This document shows positions 1 through 7,784 of a DNA stretch of 64,000 bases, in pieces. The position numbers and the translations under genes are program-made. The DNA comes from Clavibacter sp. A6099 (GTDB lineage: Bacteria; Actinomycetota; Actinomycetes; Actinomycetales; Microbacteriaceae): NCBI RefSeq assembly GCF_021919125.1, contig NZ_CP083439.1, positions 2,108,001 to 2,172,000 of the forward strand, given 5' to 3'. Each line of letters begins with the position of its first letter. The stretch's first letter is position 1. The notes below the pieces were generated by a model, which had not been told where the DNA came from, ran no database searches, and was given only the letters and a program-made list of their open reading frames with translations.

Positions 1-94
1 GCGGGGCGCTGCCGAGCACGTCGGTGACGCACGCGACGGCGAGGCGACGGCCATCCGCGAGGGCGTCGAGCACCTCCACGGCGATCTCGAGCAC
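1..94 (-). CDS. XdhC/CoxI family protein, N-terminal fragment (runs off the window)
   Basis: Reading the minus strand from a GTG at 94 gives 31 codons, open to the window edge. They begin MLEIAVEVLDALADGRR and end CVTDVLGSAP. This pattern (short helix, then VAxATVxxxxGSAPR) is the N-terminus of XdhC/CoxI proteins, which insert or sulfurate the molybdenum cofactor of xanthine dehydrogenase-type hydroxylases. GGAGG at 99-103 lies four bases before the GTG, a slightly short spacing. The rest of the gene, and probably the dehydrogenase subunits, lie left of the window. Guanine deaminase and a MobA-like transferase within 7 kb fit a purine-oxidation context. The call rests on 31 residues. Confidence 0.65.
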   Translation of the reverse strand, partial: MLEIAVEVLDALADGRRLAVACVTDVLGSAP

Positions 95-280
95 GGCACC
101 TCCGGGACGGGAGCGCCGACGGGCGGGCGCGGAGCGGGACGGGGAGGGCGGCGGCCCGACGGATCGGGATGGTACCGCCCGCGTCAAGCCTCGCACGGCC
201 CCTGCGTAGGGTGGGACGCGGATGCCGGGGGGATCCTCCTCCGGCGACGTGCGCGCATCCGCCGCACCCGAGGAGGCCGC

Positions 281-910
281 ATGACCCCGACCGCACCCGA
301 CCGCCCGCAGCCGCTGTTCCGGCGGATCCGCCGCGCGTGGGCGGACGCGCCCGCGGTCGTGCAGGTGCTCGCCGTCGCCGTCCTGTACTTCGGCTTCCTG
401 ACACTCATCGACTTCGCCGGGTGGAACGAGGTCGGCTTCGCGCTGCTCCTCCGCGCCGGCCTCGCGCTCGTGTTCGGCGCGCTGATGATCGGCTCGCGAC
501 GCATCCAGGGCCGGCGCTGGGCCCGCACCCCCAGCTGGGTCGAGGTGTCGGAGGCCGCCGAGGACGGCGAGCTCCCGGCGGGCGCGGACCTCGGCGCCTG
601 GCTCGCGGCGCTGGAACGACGCCGCGCGGAGATCCGGCAGGAGGCGTGGCTCGTGCCGATCGCGCTGGTCGCCGTCGTGGCCCTGACGTTCCTGAACGGG
701 GCAAGCGGTGACCGAGCCATCGCCGGACTGGTGTTCCTGGCGGTCTTCGTGACCTGGGGGATGTCGAACATCGTCTCCCGCGGTCGCCGCCGTGACGGGG
801 TCGACGCCCTCCTCATCTCGCTGCAGGAGTCGGCACGGGTGGACGAGGAGCGGCGCGCCGGCTGGGCGCCGCCCGCCCCCGACGACCGTATTCCCCCGGC
901 TGCTGGATAA
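281..910 (+). CDS. Membrane protein, first of three tandem paralogues
   Basis: A 209-residue protein of unknown function. Two hydrophobic segments lie at about residues 25-70 and two more near 125-165. Between them is a charged loop with the motif TPSWVEVSEAAEDGELPAGAD, followed by WLAALERRR. The same plan (hydrophobic pair, acidic loop with a VSEA/VTTS-like stretch and P-x-D, then ERRR/EWRRR, hydrophobic pair) recurs in the next two genes, so the three are paralogues in tandem. GAGGAGG lies directly upstream of the ATG. No enzyme motif is visible. I do not recognise a named family. Confidence 0.8.
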   Translation: MTPTAPDRPQPLFRRIRRAWADAPAVVQVLAVAVLYFGFLTLIDFAGWNEVGFALLLRAGLALVFGALMIGSRRIQGRRWARTPSWVEVSEAAEDGELPAGADLGAWLAALERRRAEIRQEAWLVPIALVAVVALTFLNGASGDRAIAGLVFLAVFVTWGMSNIVSRGRRRDGVDALLISLQESARVDEERRAGWAPPAPDDRIPPAAG

Positions 911-960
911 TGTGCAGCGCGCGCGACGACCCGGCGCCCCGCGAATCCGAGGAGCGAGCA

Positions 961-1002
961 TGACCCCGACGACCCGCCGCACGTCCGGCCCCACCGCATG
1001 AA
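961..1002 (+). CDS. Short leader ORF coupled to the next gene (or frameshifted N-terminus)
   Basis: ATG at 961 follows a strong GAGGAG ribosome site at a good distance and encodes 13 residues starting MTPT, as does the paralogue at 281. Its TGA overlaps the ATG of the next gene (ATGA at 999-1002 region), which has no ribosome site of its own. It may be a translational-coupling leader, or the original N-terminus separated from the body by a one-base frameshift. Confidence 0.4.
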
Positions 1003-1597
1003 GGCCCTGTCCGACAGGTTCCAGCGGGCTCCCCTGGGGATCGTCTTCCTCGTCCTCGCCGTCGTCGTCATCGTCGTCCGCCTCCTGCTCGAGGCCGTCA
1101 TGCTCGAGGACGGCCTGTCGCTCGGTCGCACGATCGCGACCGTCATCGGCTCCCTGATCATGAGCGGCGTGCTGACGTTCGTCGTCGCCCGCCAGCGCCG
1201 TCGCAGCGGCGGCGCCGACACGATGGCCGAGGTGACCACCTCGCTGAAGAGCCGGCAGCTGCCGCGCGACGCCGACCCCGCCACGTGGATCCCCGCCCTC
1301 GAGTGGCGGCGCCGGCAGTTCCGCCGGTCGCTGTGGCTCATGCCCGTGCTCGTCGCGGTGCTGGTCGCGATGGGCGTCGCGGCGGCCGTCCTGATCCCGG
1401 GCTCCCCCGCCGGCTGGATCATCGTGGTCGTCTTCCTCGCCCTCGGCGCCGTGAGCGTGATCCAGGCGCGCCGCACGATCCCCCGCATCGACGACCTGCT
1501 CCGCCAGCTGCGCGAGCGCGACGGGGCCGACGCCCGTCCGGGCGGGCACGCCGATGCGACCCGGCACGCTCCCTCGAGCCCGGCAGCGGGCGCCTGA
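998..1597 (+). CDS. Membrane protein, second tandem paralogue
   Basis: A 199-residue protein with hydrophobic pairs at about residues 12-65 and 110-155. Between them lies an acidic loop carrying MAEVTTSLKSRQLPRDADP and then WIPALEWRRRQFRRSLW, matching the loop of the proteins before and after it. Function unknown. The ATG at 998 lacks a visible ribosome site and overlaps the stop of a 13-codon leader, so translation is probably coupled, or the true N-terminus lies in the other frame at 961. It is 14 bases from the third copy. Confidence 0.75.
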   Translation: MKALSDRFQRAPLGIVFLVLAVVVIVVRLLLEAVMLEDGLSLGRTIATVIGSLIMSGVLTFVVARQRRRSGGADTMAEVTTSLKSRQLPRDADPATWIPALEWRRRQFRRSLWLMPVLVAVLVAMGVAAAVLIPGSPAGWIIVVVFLALGAVSVIQARRTIPRIDDLLRQLRERDGADARPGGHADATRHAPSSPAAGA

Positions 1598-1610
1598 TCC
1601 GCCTCCGCGC

Positions 1611-2261
1611 ATGACGACCCCGACGCCCTCCCCGCGTGGGCGCGTGTGGCGCGCCCGCCGGTTCGCCGATCGACACCCCGGCGTGCCCGCCCTGGGCGTC
1701 GCCGCGGCCTACGCGGGCATCATGATCTACTCGCGCGCCGCGTTCGGGCACGAGGTGAGCGTCGAGCGCATCCTCGCGACGCTCACCACGGGCGCGCTCG
1801 GGGGCATCGTCCTGACGCTCGTCCTCCGCCGACGGCGACGCGGAGGCCCTCCTCTCCTCCGCTGGATCGACGTCTCCGAGGCGATCGACGACGGACGCCT
1901 GCCCGCCGACGCCGAAGAGGACGCGGACTCCTGGCGGTTCCTCCTGCTCCGCCGCCGCGAGGTGCACGACCAGCTCGGCGGGCCGTGGGCGGTGCTCGTC
2001 ACGACCGTGGTCCTCGGCGGCACGATCGCGCTCGGCGCGCTGGGCGGTCCGCCGTACGCCTGGACGCTGCCGGCGGTCGTCGCCGCGATGGTCGCGGGCA
2101 TGGCCGTGGTCCGCCGACACCGGGTCGCGGAGATCGACGCGCTCCTCCAGCCGCTGCTCGACCAGGACCGCGCCCCCGAGGCACCGGCCGCTGCGGGCGC
2201 GAGCGACGCCGACTCGGGCTCGGCCTCGGCCACCGGCCCCGGACGACGCCCGCCGACCTGA
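1611..2261 (+). CDS. Membrane protein, third tandem paralogue
   Basis: A 216-residue protein with the layout of its two upstream neighbours: N-terminal basic stretch, two hydrophobic segments (about 27-75), a loop reading WIDVSEAIDDGRLPADAEED, an RRREVHDQLGGPW stretch, two more hydrophobic segments, then an Ala/Asp/Ser-rich tail. The ATG at 1611 is preferred over the in-frame ATG at 1554, which lies inside the previous gene. The set of three arose by tandem duplication and may form one transcript. Function unknown. Confidence 0.75.
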   Translation: MTTPTPSPRGRVWRARRFADRHPGVPALGVAAAYAGIMIYSRAAFGHEVSVERILATLTTGALGGIVLTLVLRRRRRGGPPLLRWIDVSEAIDDGRLPADAEEDADSWRFLLLRRREVHDQLGGPWAVLVTTVVLGGTIALGALGGPPYAWTLPAVVAAMVAGMAVVRRHRVAEIDALLQPLLDQDRAPEAPAAAGASDADSGSASATGPGRRPPT

Positions 2262-2471
2262 CCTGGCCGAGAAGGGTCACCGCTTCCTGAGCGCCGCCGT
2301 CGGGCGCGGCGTGTCGGAGCGCGCGCCCCGTCCCGAGGTCGACGATCGACCGGGTTCCCGATCCCGTGCGACTCGACGCCGCGCCACCGCAGGATCCGGC
2401 CCCCGCGTGACGCCCTCGGGCTCCCGCCGTCCAGCACCGCCGCGCACCAGCCGAGCGAACGGATCCCCCGC

Positions 2472-3926
2472 ATGAGCGAACCCCGGACCACCGACCACCC
2501 CGCATCGCCCATCACAGACTCCCGCCGGGCCGTCCACCGCGGCCACGTCCTCCACATCACGGGATCCCCGCTGGTGCAGGACGCCCGCCGCCACCTCGTC
2601 TCCGTGCCCGACGGCGCGCTCGCGGTCGACGACGCCGGCCGCATCGCGTGGGTCGGCCCGTTCCGCGACCTGCCCGCCGCCTTCGCCGACGCGCCCGTGC
2701 ACGGCGACGCCTCCGACTTCCTGATCCCCGGCTTCGTCGACGCGCACGTGCACTTCCCGCAGACCTACACGACGAGCGCGCACGGCGGCGGCCAGCTCCT
2801 CGAGTGGCTCGACACGTGCGTGTTCCCGTCCGAGGCGCGCCTCGAGGACGAGGGCTTCGCGCGCATGATCGCCGCCGACTTCACGCGCCGCCGCATCATG
2901 GCGGGCACGACGAGCGCGCTCGTGTTCGGATCCGCGTTCCCGCACGCGCAGGACGCCCTGTTCGAGGCCTCCCGCGACGCGGGGCTGCGGCTCGTCAGCG
3001 GCCGCGGGATCCAGACGGTCGGCTCCGGCCCCGCGACCCCGCTCCTCACCTCGGAGGAGGACGCGATCGCGCTGTCGTGCGCGGAGATCGACCGCTGGCA
3101 CGCCGTCGACACGGGCGACGCGACGACGGCGACGCTGCAGGTCGCGATCGTCCCGCGCTTCAGCCTCTCGGTCACGCCCACGACGCTCCGCGGGCTCGGC
3201 GAGCTGTACGACGTGGCCCGAGGCGAGGGCGTGCACTTCCACTCGCACCTCAACGAGAACGACCGACCGGGCACGGGCGAGATCGCCGCCGTCCGCGAGG
3301 TCTTCGGCACCGACACCTACCTCGACACCTACGACGGGCTCTTCCTGCCCGGGTCCGAGCGCGGCGGATCCAGCCTCCTCGGCCGCCGCAGCGTCTTCGC
3401 GCACGCGGTGCACTGCCAGGACTCCGAGCTCGCGCGGCTCGCCGAGACGGGCAGCAGCATCGCGCACTGCCCGACGTCGCAGCAGTTCCTGGGCTCGGGC
3501 ACGATGCCGTGGCGGCGGACGGTGGCGTCGGGCGTGAACGTGGCGATCGGATCCGACGTCGGTGCCGGCGACGAGTGGCTCGTCTCCCGCGTGCTCAACG
3601 ACGCGTTCAAGGTGCACCTGTCGGAGCCGGGCGACGCGGGCGTGGAGATCGACGCCGCCGAGCTCCTCTTCACCGGCACGCTCGCGGGCGCCCGCGCGCT
3701 CGACATGGAGGAGCGCTACGGCAACCTCGACGTGGGCAAGGACGCCGACTTCCTGACGATCACGCCCGACCGCTGGGAGCCGCTCGCCCTCACGCTCGCC
3801 CACGGCATCCGCGCGGACGACGACGAGCGCGCCACCGACCAGATCCTGTTCACCCTCCTGATGGGGCTGCGCGAGCCGGCCATCGCGGGCGTGCACGTGC
3901 AGGGGCGGCGGGTGTCGGCGGGCTGA
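2472..3926 (+). CDS. guaD: Guanine deaminase
   Basis: A 484-residue amidohydrolase that hydrolyses guanine to xanthine and ammonia. The metal site motif HVHFPQT near residue 97 is the guanine-deaminase form of the amidohydrolase HxH. FHSHLNEN near residue 257 supplies the next metal histidine, with FAHAVHC near 310 and a GSDVGAG aspartate near 360. The length suits the bacterial enzyme (about 430-480). With the XdhC fragment at the window edge and the MobA-like gene at 6.6 kb it suggests guanine to xanthine to urate catabolism. The stop is followed closely by the convergent response-regulator gene. Confidence 0.92.
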   Translation: MSEPRTTDHPASPITDSRRAVHRGHVLHITGSPLVQDARRHLVSVPDGALAVDDAGRIAWVGPFRDLPAAFADAPVHGDASDFLIPGFVDAHVHFPQTYTTSAHGGGQLLEWLDTCVFPSEARLEDEGFARMIAADFTRRRIMAGTTSALVFGSAFPHAQDALFEASRDAGLRLVSGRGIQTVGSGPATPLLTSEEDAIALSCAEIDRWHAVDTGDATTATLQVAIVPRFSLSVTPTTLRGLGELYDVARGEGVHFHSHLNENDRPGTGEIAAVREVFGTDTYLDTYDGLFLPGSERGGSSLLGRRSVFAHAVHCQDSELARLAETGSSIAHCPTSQQFLGSGTMPWRRTVASGVNVAIGSDVGAGDEWLVSRVLNDAFKVHLSEPGDAGVEIDAAELLFTGTLAGARALDMEERYGNLDVGKDADFLTITPDRWEPLALTLAHGIRADDDERATDQILFTLLMGLREPAIAGVHVQGRRVSAG

Positions 3927-3944
3927 CGTCGCCCGCGACCGTCG

Positions 3945-4634
3945 TCAGGAGGTCAGCAGCCGGTTCTCGTAGGCGTGGACGACGATCTGCGCGCGGCTCC
4001 GGAGGTCGAGCTTCGCGAGGATGCTGCTGACGTGGGTCTTCACGGTCGTCTCGCTGATGGAGGCGGCCGCCGCGATCTCGGCGTTGCGCAGCCCCTTCGC
4101 GGCGAGCAGGAAGACCTCGCGCTCCCGCGGGGACAGCACCTGGAGGGCGCGCTGGGGCTGCGTCGTCGCGGAGGGGCGCGCGTGCTCCGCCACGAGGTGG
4201 GTCAGCGGCATCGGAGCGGCGTCCCCCGAGTGCACCGCGCGGATCGTCTCGAGCAGCGTCTCCGGTGTCGCGTCCTTCGTGATGAACGCGCTCGCCCCGT
4301 GCCGCATCGACTGGAACAGGGCCTCCTGCTGCTGGAACGTGGTGAGGATCACGACCCGCGGCCGCGAGTCCGGCGCCCCCTCGACGGCGTCGGGATCGTC
4401 GCGGGTGATCCGATGCGTCGCCTCGATCCCGCTCATCACGGGCATGCGGATGTCCATGAGCACGATGTCGGGCCGCGTCGACGTCACGAGGTCGACGGCC
4501 TGCCGCCCGTCGGTCGCCGAGCCGACGAGCTCCAGGTCGGGCTGCGACTCGATGAGCATGCGGATCCCGTAGATGAAGAGCCGCTGGTCGTCGACGATGA
4601 CGATGCGGATGCGGCGCGGGGCCTGGTCGCTCAC
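3945..4634 (-). CDS. Two-component response regulator, NarL/LuxR type
   Basis: A 229-residue regulator. The receiver domain spans residues 8-130 with acidic pair D15-D16, phospho-acceptor D61 (in LMDIRMP), a conserved TT near 97 and lysine in FITKDA. A LuxR helix-turn-helix follows from about 165 (LSPREREVFLLAAKGLRNAEIA, then TVKTHVSSILAKL). It is the last gene of a pair with the sensor kinase immediately upstream, whose reading frame it overlaps by 4 bases. It probably responds to the signal sensed by that kinase; targets are not apparent. Confidence 0.92.
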   Translation of the reverse strand: MSDQAPRRIRIVIVDDQRLFIYGIRMLIESQPDLELVGSATDGRQAVDLVTSTRPDIVLMDIRMPVMSGIEATHRITRDDPDAVEGAPDSRPRVVILTTFQQQEALFQSMRHGASAFITKDATPETLLETIRAVHSGDAAPMPLTHLVAEHARPSATTQPQRALQVLSPREREVFLLAAKGLRNAEIAAAASISETTVKTHVSSILAKLDLRSRAQIVVHAYENRLLTS

Positions 4635-6070
4635 GCCGCGTCCTCCGCCCGGTCGTCGCGGGGACCGTCGCCGGCCGAGGAATCCGGACCGCCGTCCGCC
4701 GAGCCCCCCACAGGAGCACCAGCCGCCTCAGCCGCGTCCCGCGCCTCCGCGTCCCGCGGCTCCGCCGGACGCAGCCCGTCCATCGGGTGCTCGCCGTACG
4801 TCGGCAGGAACGCCGTCACCAGGTGGCCGTCCGTGGCGTCGCCCTCCTCGGGATCCGTGCGCTCCGCCGTGAGCCAGCCTCCCGCGAGCCGCGCCCGCTC
4901 CTGCATGCTGCCGACGCCGAAGCCGCCGCGCGCGCGGGCCGGCGGCAGCTTCGTGGCCGGCTCGGGCTCCGGCTCGGATCCGCGGCTGCGGATGGTCAGG
5001 GCGAGACCCGGCCCCTCCCACACGAACGAGACGTCCACGGTCGCGGTCCCGCGCGTGTGCTTGAGCGCGTTCGTCAGGCTCTCCTGCACGATCCGGTAGA
5101 CGCTGAGCTGCTGCGACGGCGTGAGCCCACCCGGCCTGCCGGTCGTGCGCAGGTCCACGCGCATCCCGGTCGCCGCCATGCCCCGGATCAGCGCGGGCAG
5201 GTCGGCGAGGTTCGGCTGCGGGCGGTGGCTGTCATCGGTGAGCTCCTCGATGAGGCCGCGGAGGTCGAGCAGCGCCGACCGGGCCGTCCCGGCGATCTCG
5301 CGCAGCGCCTCCTCCGTCGTCTCCGGCCGGGTCTCGCGCAGGAACCGGGACCCGTCGGCGACGGCGACCACCACGGCGAGCGAGTGCGCCAGCACGTCGT
5401 GCACCTCCTGCGCGATGCCGCTGCGCTCCTGCGCGAGCCGGAGCTCGACGCCCGCGACCTCGAGGTCCGCCTCGGCGACCTCGAGCCGCTCGCGGACCCG
5501 CAGGCCACGGCTGCCGAGCTGCAGGACGCTGCCCAGGGCGAGCGCGGTGAGGTAGAGGAACGCAGCGACGCCCGAGAGGATCAGGGCCCACTGGAGCGCG
5601 ATGCCGCCCCGGCCGATGACCGTCTCGCCGTATCGGGTCCACGACGGCCAGCGACCGCCCGACGCGAGCGCGAAGCCCACGCAGGCCGCCTGCAGGATCC
5701 CGACGGCTGCGGCCGCGATGCGGATCGCAGCCCCGGCCGACAGGCCCACGGCGAAGGCCACGAACACCGCCGCGCCCGCGATGGGCCAGGACGTCGACTC
5801 GAGCGGGGCGACGAGCCGCTGGAGCGGTGTCACGCCCGCGGCGCCGAGCATCTGCAGGAACGGCACGACCACGATGATCCCGAGCGCCCAGCGCGGAGCC
5901 ACCCGCGCGACGGCCATCGCGAGCGAGTAGAGGCCGAGCATGACGTAGAAGCCGAGGTTCCCGAGGCCCGTGTTCCGGCCGATCTCCGCGATGACCCAGA
6001 GCACGAGGAACACGGATCCGGCGACGGGCTCGAGCAGCGGCCGGAGGCGGGAGAGGTGGCGGGGGCGCAT
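4631..6070 (-). CDS. Sensor histidine kinase, HisKA_3 type
   Basis: A 479-residue membrane kinase. About six hydrophobic segments fill residues 15-185, with no large extracellular domain. A coiled linker leads to the HisKA_3 box QEVHDVLAHS, with H224 the predicted phosphorylated histidine. The ATPase domain has the N-box QESLTNALKH and the glycine box GFGVGSMQERARL. The C-terminus is a long acidic, Ala/Asp-rich tail. It overlaps the cognate NarL-type regulator by 4 bases and forms a two-gene operon. With no sensor domain the signal is probably membrane-borne, by analogy with DesK/LiaS-like kinases. Confidence 0.92.
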   Translation of the reverse strand: MRPRHLSRLRPLLEPVAGSVFLVLWVIAEIGRNTGLGNLGFYVMLGLYSLAMAVARVAPRWALGIIVVVPFLQMLGAAGVTPLQRLVAPLESTSWPIAGAAVFVAFAVGLSAGAAIRIAAAAVGILQAACVGFALASGGRWPSWTRYGETVIGRGGIALQWALILSGVAAFLYLTALALGSVLQLGSRGLRVRERLEVAEADLEVAGVELRLAQERSGIAQEVHDVLAHSLAVVVAVADGSRFLRETRPETTEEALREIAGTARSALLDLRGLIEELTDDSHRPQPNLADLPALIRGMAATGMRVDLRTTGRPGGLTPSQQLSVYRIVQESLTNALKHTRGTATVDVSFVWEGPGLALTIRSRGSEPEPEPATKLPPARARGGFGVGSMQERARLAGGWLTAERTDPEEGDATDGHLVTAFLPTYGEHPMDGLRPAEPRDAEARDAAEAAGAPVGGSADGGPDSSAGDGPRDDRAEDAA

Positions 6071-6182
6071 GCCCTCACGCTAGGGGTGGGGGTGCCGCGG
6101 ATCCGAGGCCGGGCGACCGTCTTCATCCGAAGGGACGAGGCCCCGGCCGCTCACCCGGGGTCGGCACGGGGACGCACGGGGA

Positions 6183-6551
6183 TCAGCCGCGGACGAGCGC
6201 CGACGACGGCTCGTGGTCGCGACGGCGGACAGCCGCGGCGATGAGACCCGCCGTGCCCGCGATCAGACCGATGACGAAGGTGGCGACGCCGCCGATGACG
6301 CCCATGAGCACGATCCCGAACGCGCCCGCGGACGCGTCCGGCTGCCCGGCGACGTCCCGCGTCGCCCACGCGGCGAGCACGGCCAGACCCAGGGCGAGGA
6401 CGAGCGCGACGATCGTGGTCCCGACGAGGTACCAGCCCCAGCCGGCGCCGCGCGCCTTCGCGACGACGAGCACGACGGCGGCGACGATCACGAGCACCGG
6501 CACGCCGAGCGTCAGGGTGAGGGCGAGCGCGAACGCGGTGTCGGGATCCAT
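6183..6551 (-). CDS. Small membrane protein
   Basis: A 122-residue protein with three hydrophobic segments (about 8-30, 38-62 and 78-108) and a basic tail containing RRRDHEP. The ATG at 6551 gives a compact protein; the longer frame upstream is the antisense of the next gene. No family is recognised. It stands alone between two divergent genes. Confidence 0.6.
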   Translation of the reverse strand: MDPDTAFALALTLTLGVPVLVIVAAVVLVVAKARGAGWGWYLVGTTIVALVLALGLAVLAAWATRDVAGQPDASAGAFGIVLMGVIGGVATFVIGLIAGTAGLIAAAVRRRDHEPSSALVRG

Positions 6552-6607
6552 GGATCGAGCGTAGGCCGGGCGGTGTGCGACGGCGAGGGCGCTCCTAGCA
6601 TGGGCGG

Positions 6608-7231
6608 ATGGCGGGAGCACATGGCGCGGACGACGACGGGCGAGCGGGCCAGCGCATCGCGGGCGTCGTGCTCGCCGCCGGCGCGGGCACCCGGTTCGGC
6701 GGCCCCAAGGCGCTCGCGACGCATCCCGACGGCACGCCGTGGCTCGCGACCGCGATCCGCGCGCTCGCCGATGCCGGCTGCTCCCCCGTGCTGGTCGTGA
6801 TCGGCGCGCGGGCCGACGAGGCGGCGGCGGTGATCGGCACGCTCCCCGAGACCGCCAGCGCGGTCGTCGTGCGCGCCGACGACTGGGCCGACGGCATGTC
6901 CGCCTCCCTGCGCGCGGCGCTCCGTGCCGCGGATGCCCTGGATCCGCCGCCCGTCGCGCTGGCCGTCGTCCCGGTCGACGTGCCCGACCTCGACGCGGCG
7001 ACCGTCCGGCGCGTGCTCGAAGCCGGACCCACGCATCCGGCGACCCTCCGGCAGGCCGTCTTCCGCGGCCGGCCCGGGCACCCAGCGCTGATCGGCCGCG
7101 ACCACTGGGCGCCGCTGGCCTCATCCGTGCGCGGCGACGAGGGGGCGCGCCGCTACCTGGCCGCCCACGACGCGCGGCTCGTCGAAGCCGCCGACCTCAG
7201 CACGGGCGCGGACGTCGACCGGCGGATCTGA
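6608..7231 (+). CDS. MobA-like NTP transferase (molybdenum cofactor nucleotidyltransferase type)
   Basis: A 207-residue protein with the nucleotidyltransferase signature VVLAAGAGTRFGGPKAL at about residues 20-36, the loop that binds the NTP and metal. The middle part VVPVDVPDLDAATV matches the second acidic site of MobA/MocA-type enzymes, and PGHPALIGRDHW follows. Relatives transfer CMP or GMP to molybdopterin. Those beside xanthine dehydrogenase and XdhC genes are usually MocA-like, which fits the XdhC fragment at the window edge. A transferase of another nucleotide-activated substrate cannot be excluded. Confidence 0.8.
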   Translation: MAGAHGADDDGRAGQRIAGVVLAAGAGTRFGGPKALATHPDGTPWLATAIRALADAGCSPVLVVIGARADEAAAVIGTLPETASAVVVRADDWADGMSASLRAALRAADALDPPPVALAVVPVDVPDLDAATVRRVLEAGPTHPATLRQAVFRGRPGHPALIGRDHWAPLASSVRGDEGARRYLAAHDARLVEAADLSTGADVDRRI

Positions 7232-7250
7232 CGGCGCACCGCATCCCGCC

Positions 7251-7784
7251 TCAGCGCGCCAGCGCCTCCTCCAGCGCGTGCCAGGCGAGCAGCGCGCACG
7301 TGCCGCGGAGCGGGTAGCGGCCGGAGTCGGCGAGGGCGAACGCGTCGCCGAGCCGGTCCTCCGCGCCGGGCAGGAGCTCGTGGGAGCGGATCAGGGCACG
7401 GAGCTCGACGACGAGCGCCGAGGCCTCCGTGGCCGTGCGTCCCTCGACGAGCTCGGCGAGCATCGACGCGGACGCCTGCGAGACCGTGCAGCCGCGGCCG
7501 TGCCAGCGGACGGCGATGCGCGCGGCGGGATCCACGGCCGCGGCCGCGTCGACGGGCGGGTGCGCGGGATCCACCGCGAGCACCCGGAGGTCCACGACGT
7601 CGCCGCAGGTCGCGTTCCGCTGCTCCGAGGAGCCGAGCACGACGCCCGCCGACGGCGTCGCGGCGTCCGGTTCCGCGACGAACCGGCCGGGCGCCGAGGC
7701 CGCCCGCAGCGCCGCGTCGCTCCCGACGCGGCGCCGGGCGTGGTCCGCGATGAGCGCCGACGCGATCTGCCGATCCAGCGTCAT
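7251..7784 (-). CDS. SufU-like iron-sulfur cluster scaffold/sulfur relay protein
   Basis: A 177-residue protein of the IscU/SufU fold. Three conserved cysteines stand in SufU-like surroundings: NATCGDVVDLRV near 60, HGRGCTVSQASASML near 95-108 and PLRGTCALLAWHALEEAL near the C-terminus. SufU receives sulfur from SufS for Fe-S assembly. Usually sufU sits in the suf operon. Here it is upstream of, and overlaps by 4 bases, a gamma-glutamyltransferase homologue, so this may be a second, specialised copy. An insert of about 20 residues between the first and second Cys is longer than I expect. Confidence 0.75.
   Translation of the reverse strand: MTLDRQIASALIADHARRRVGSDAALRAASAPGRFVAEPDAATPSAGVVLGSSEQRNATCGDVVDLRVLAVDPAHPPVDAAAAVDPAARIAVRWHGRGCTVSQASASMLAELVEGRTATEASALVVELRALIRSHELLPGAEDRLGDAFALADSGRYPLRGTCALLAWHALEEALAR

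Noticed and set aside
184-1488. A 434-codon minus-strand frame opposite the membrane-protein paralogues
   Set aside because: Arg/Ser-rich shadow of the plus-strand genes with no family signature; long antisense frames are common at this G+C.
3927-3944. A terminator between guaD and the convergent response regulator
   Set aside because: The 18-base gap has no inverted repeat of useful length.
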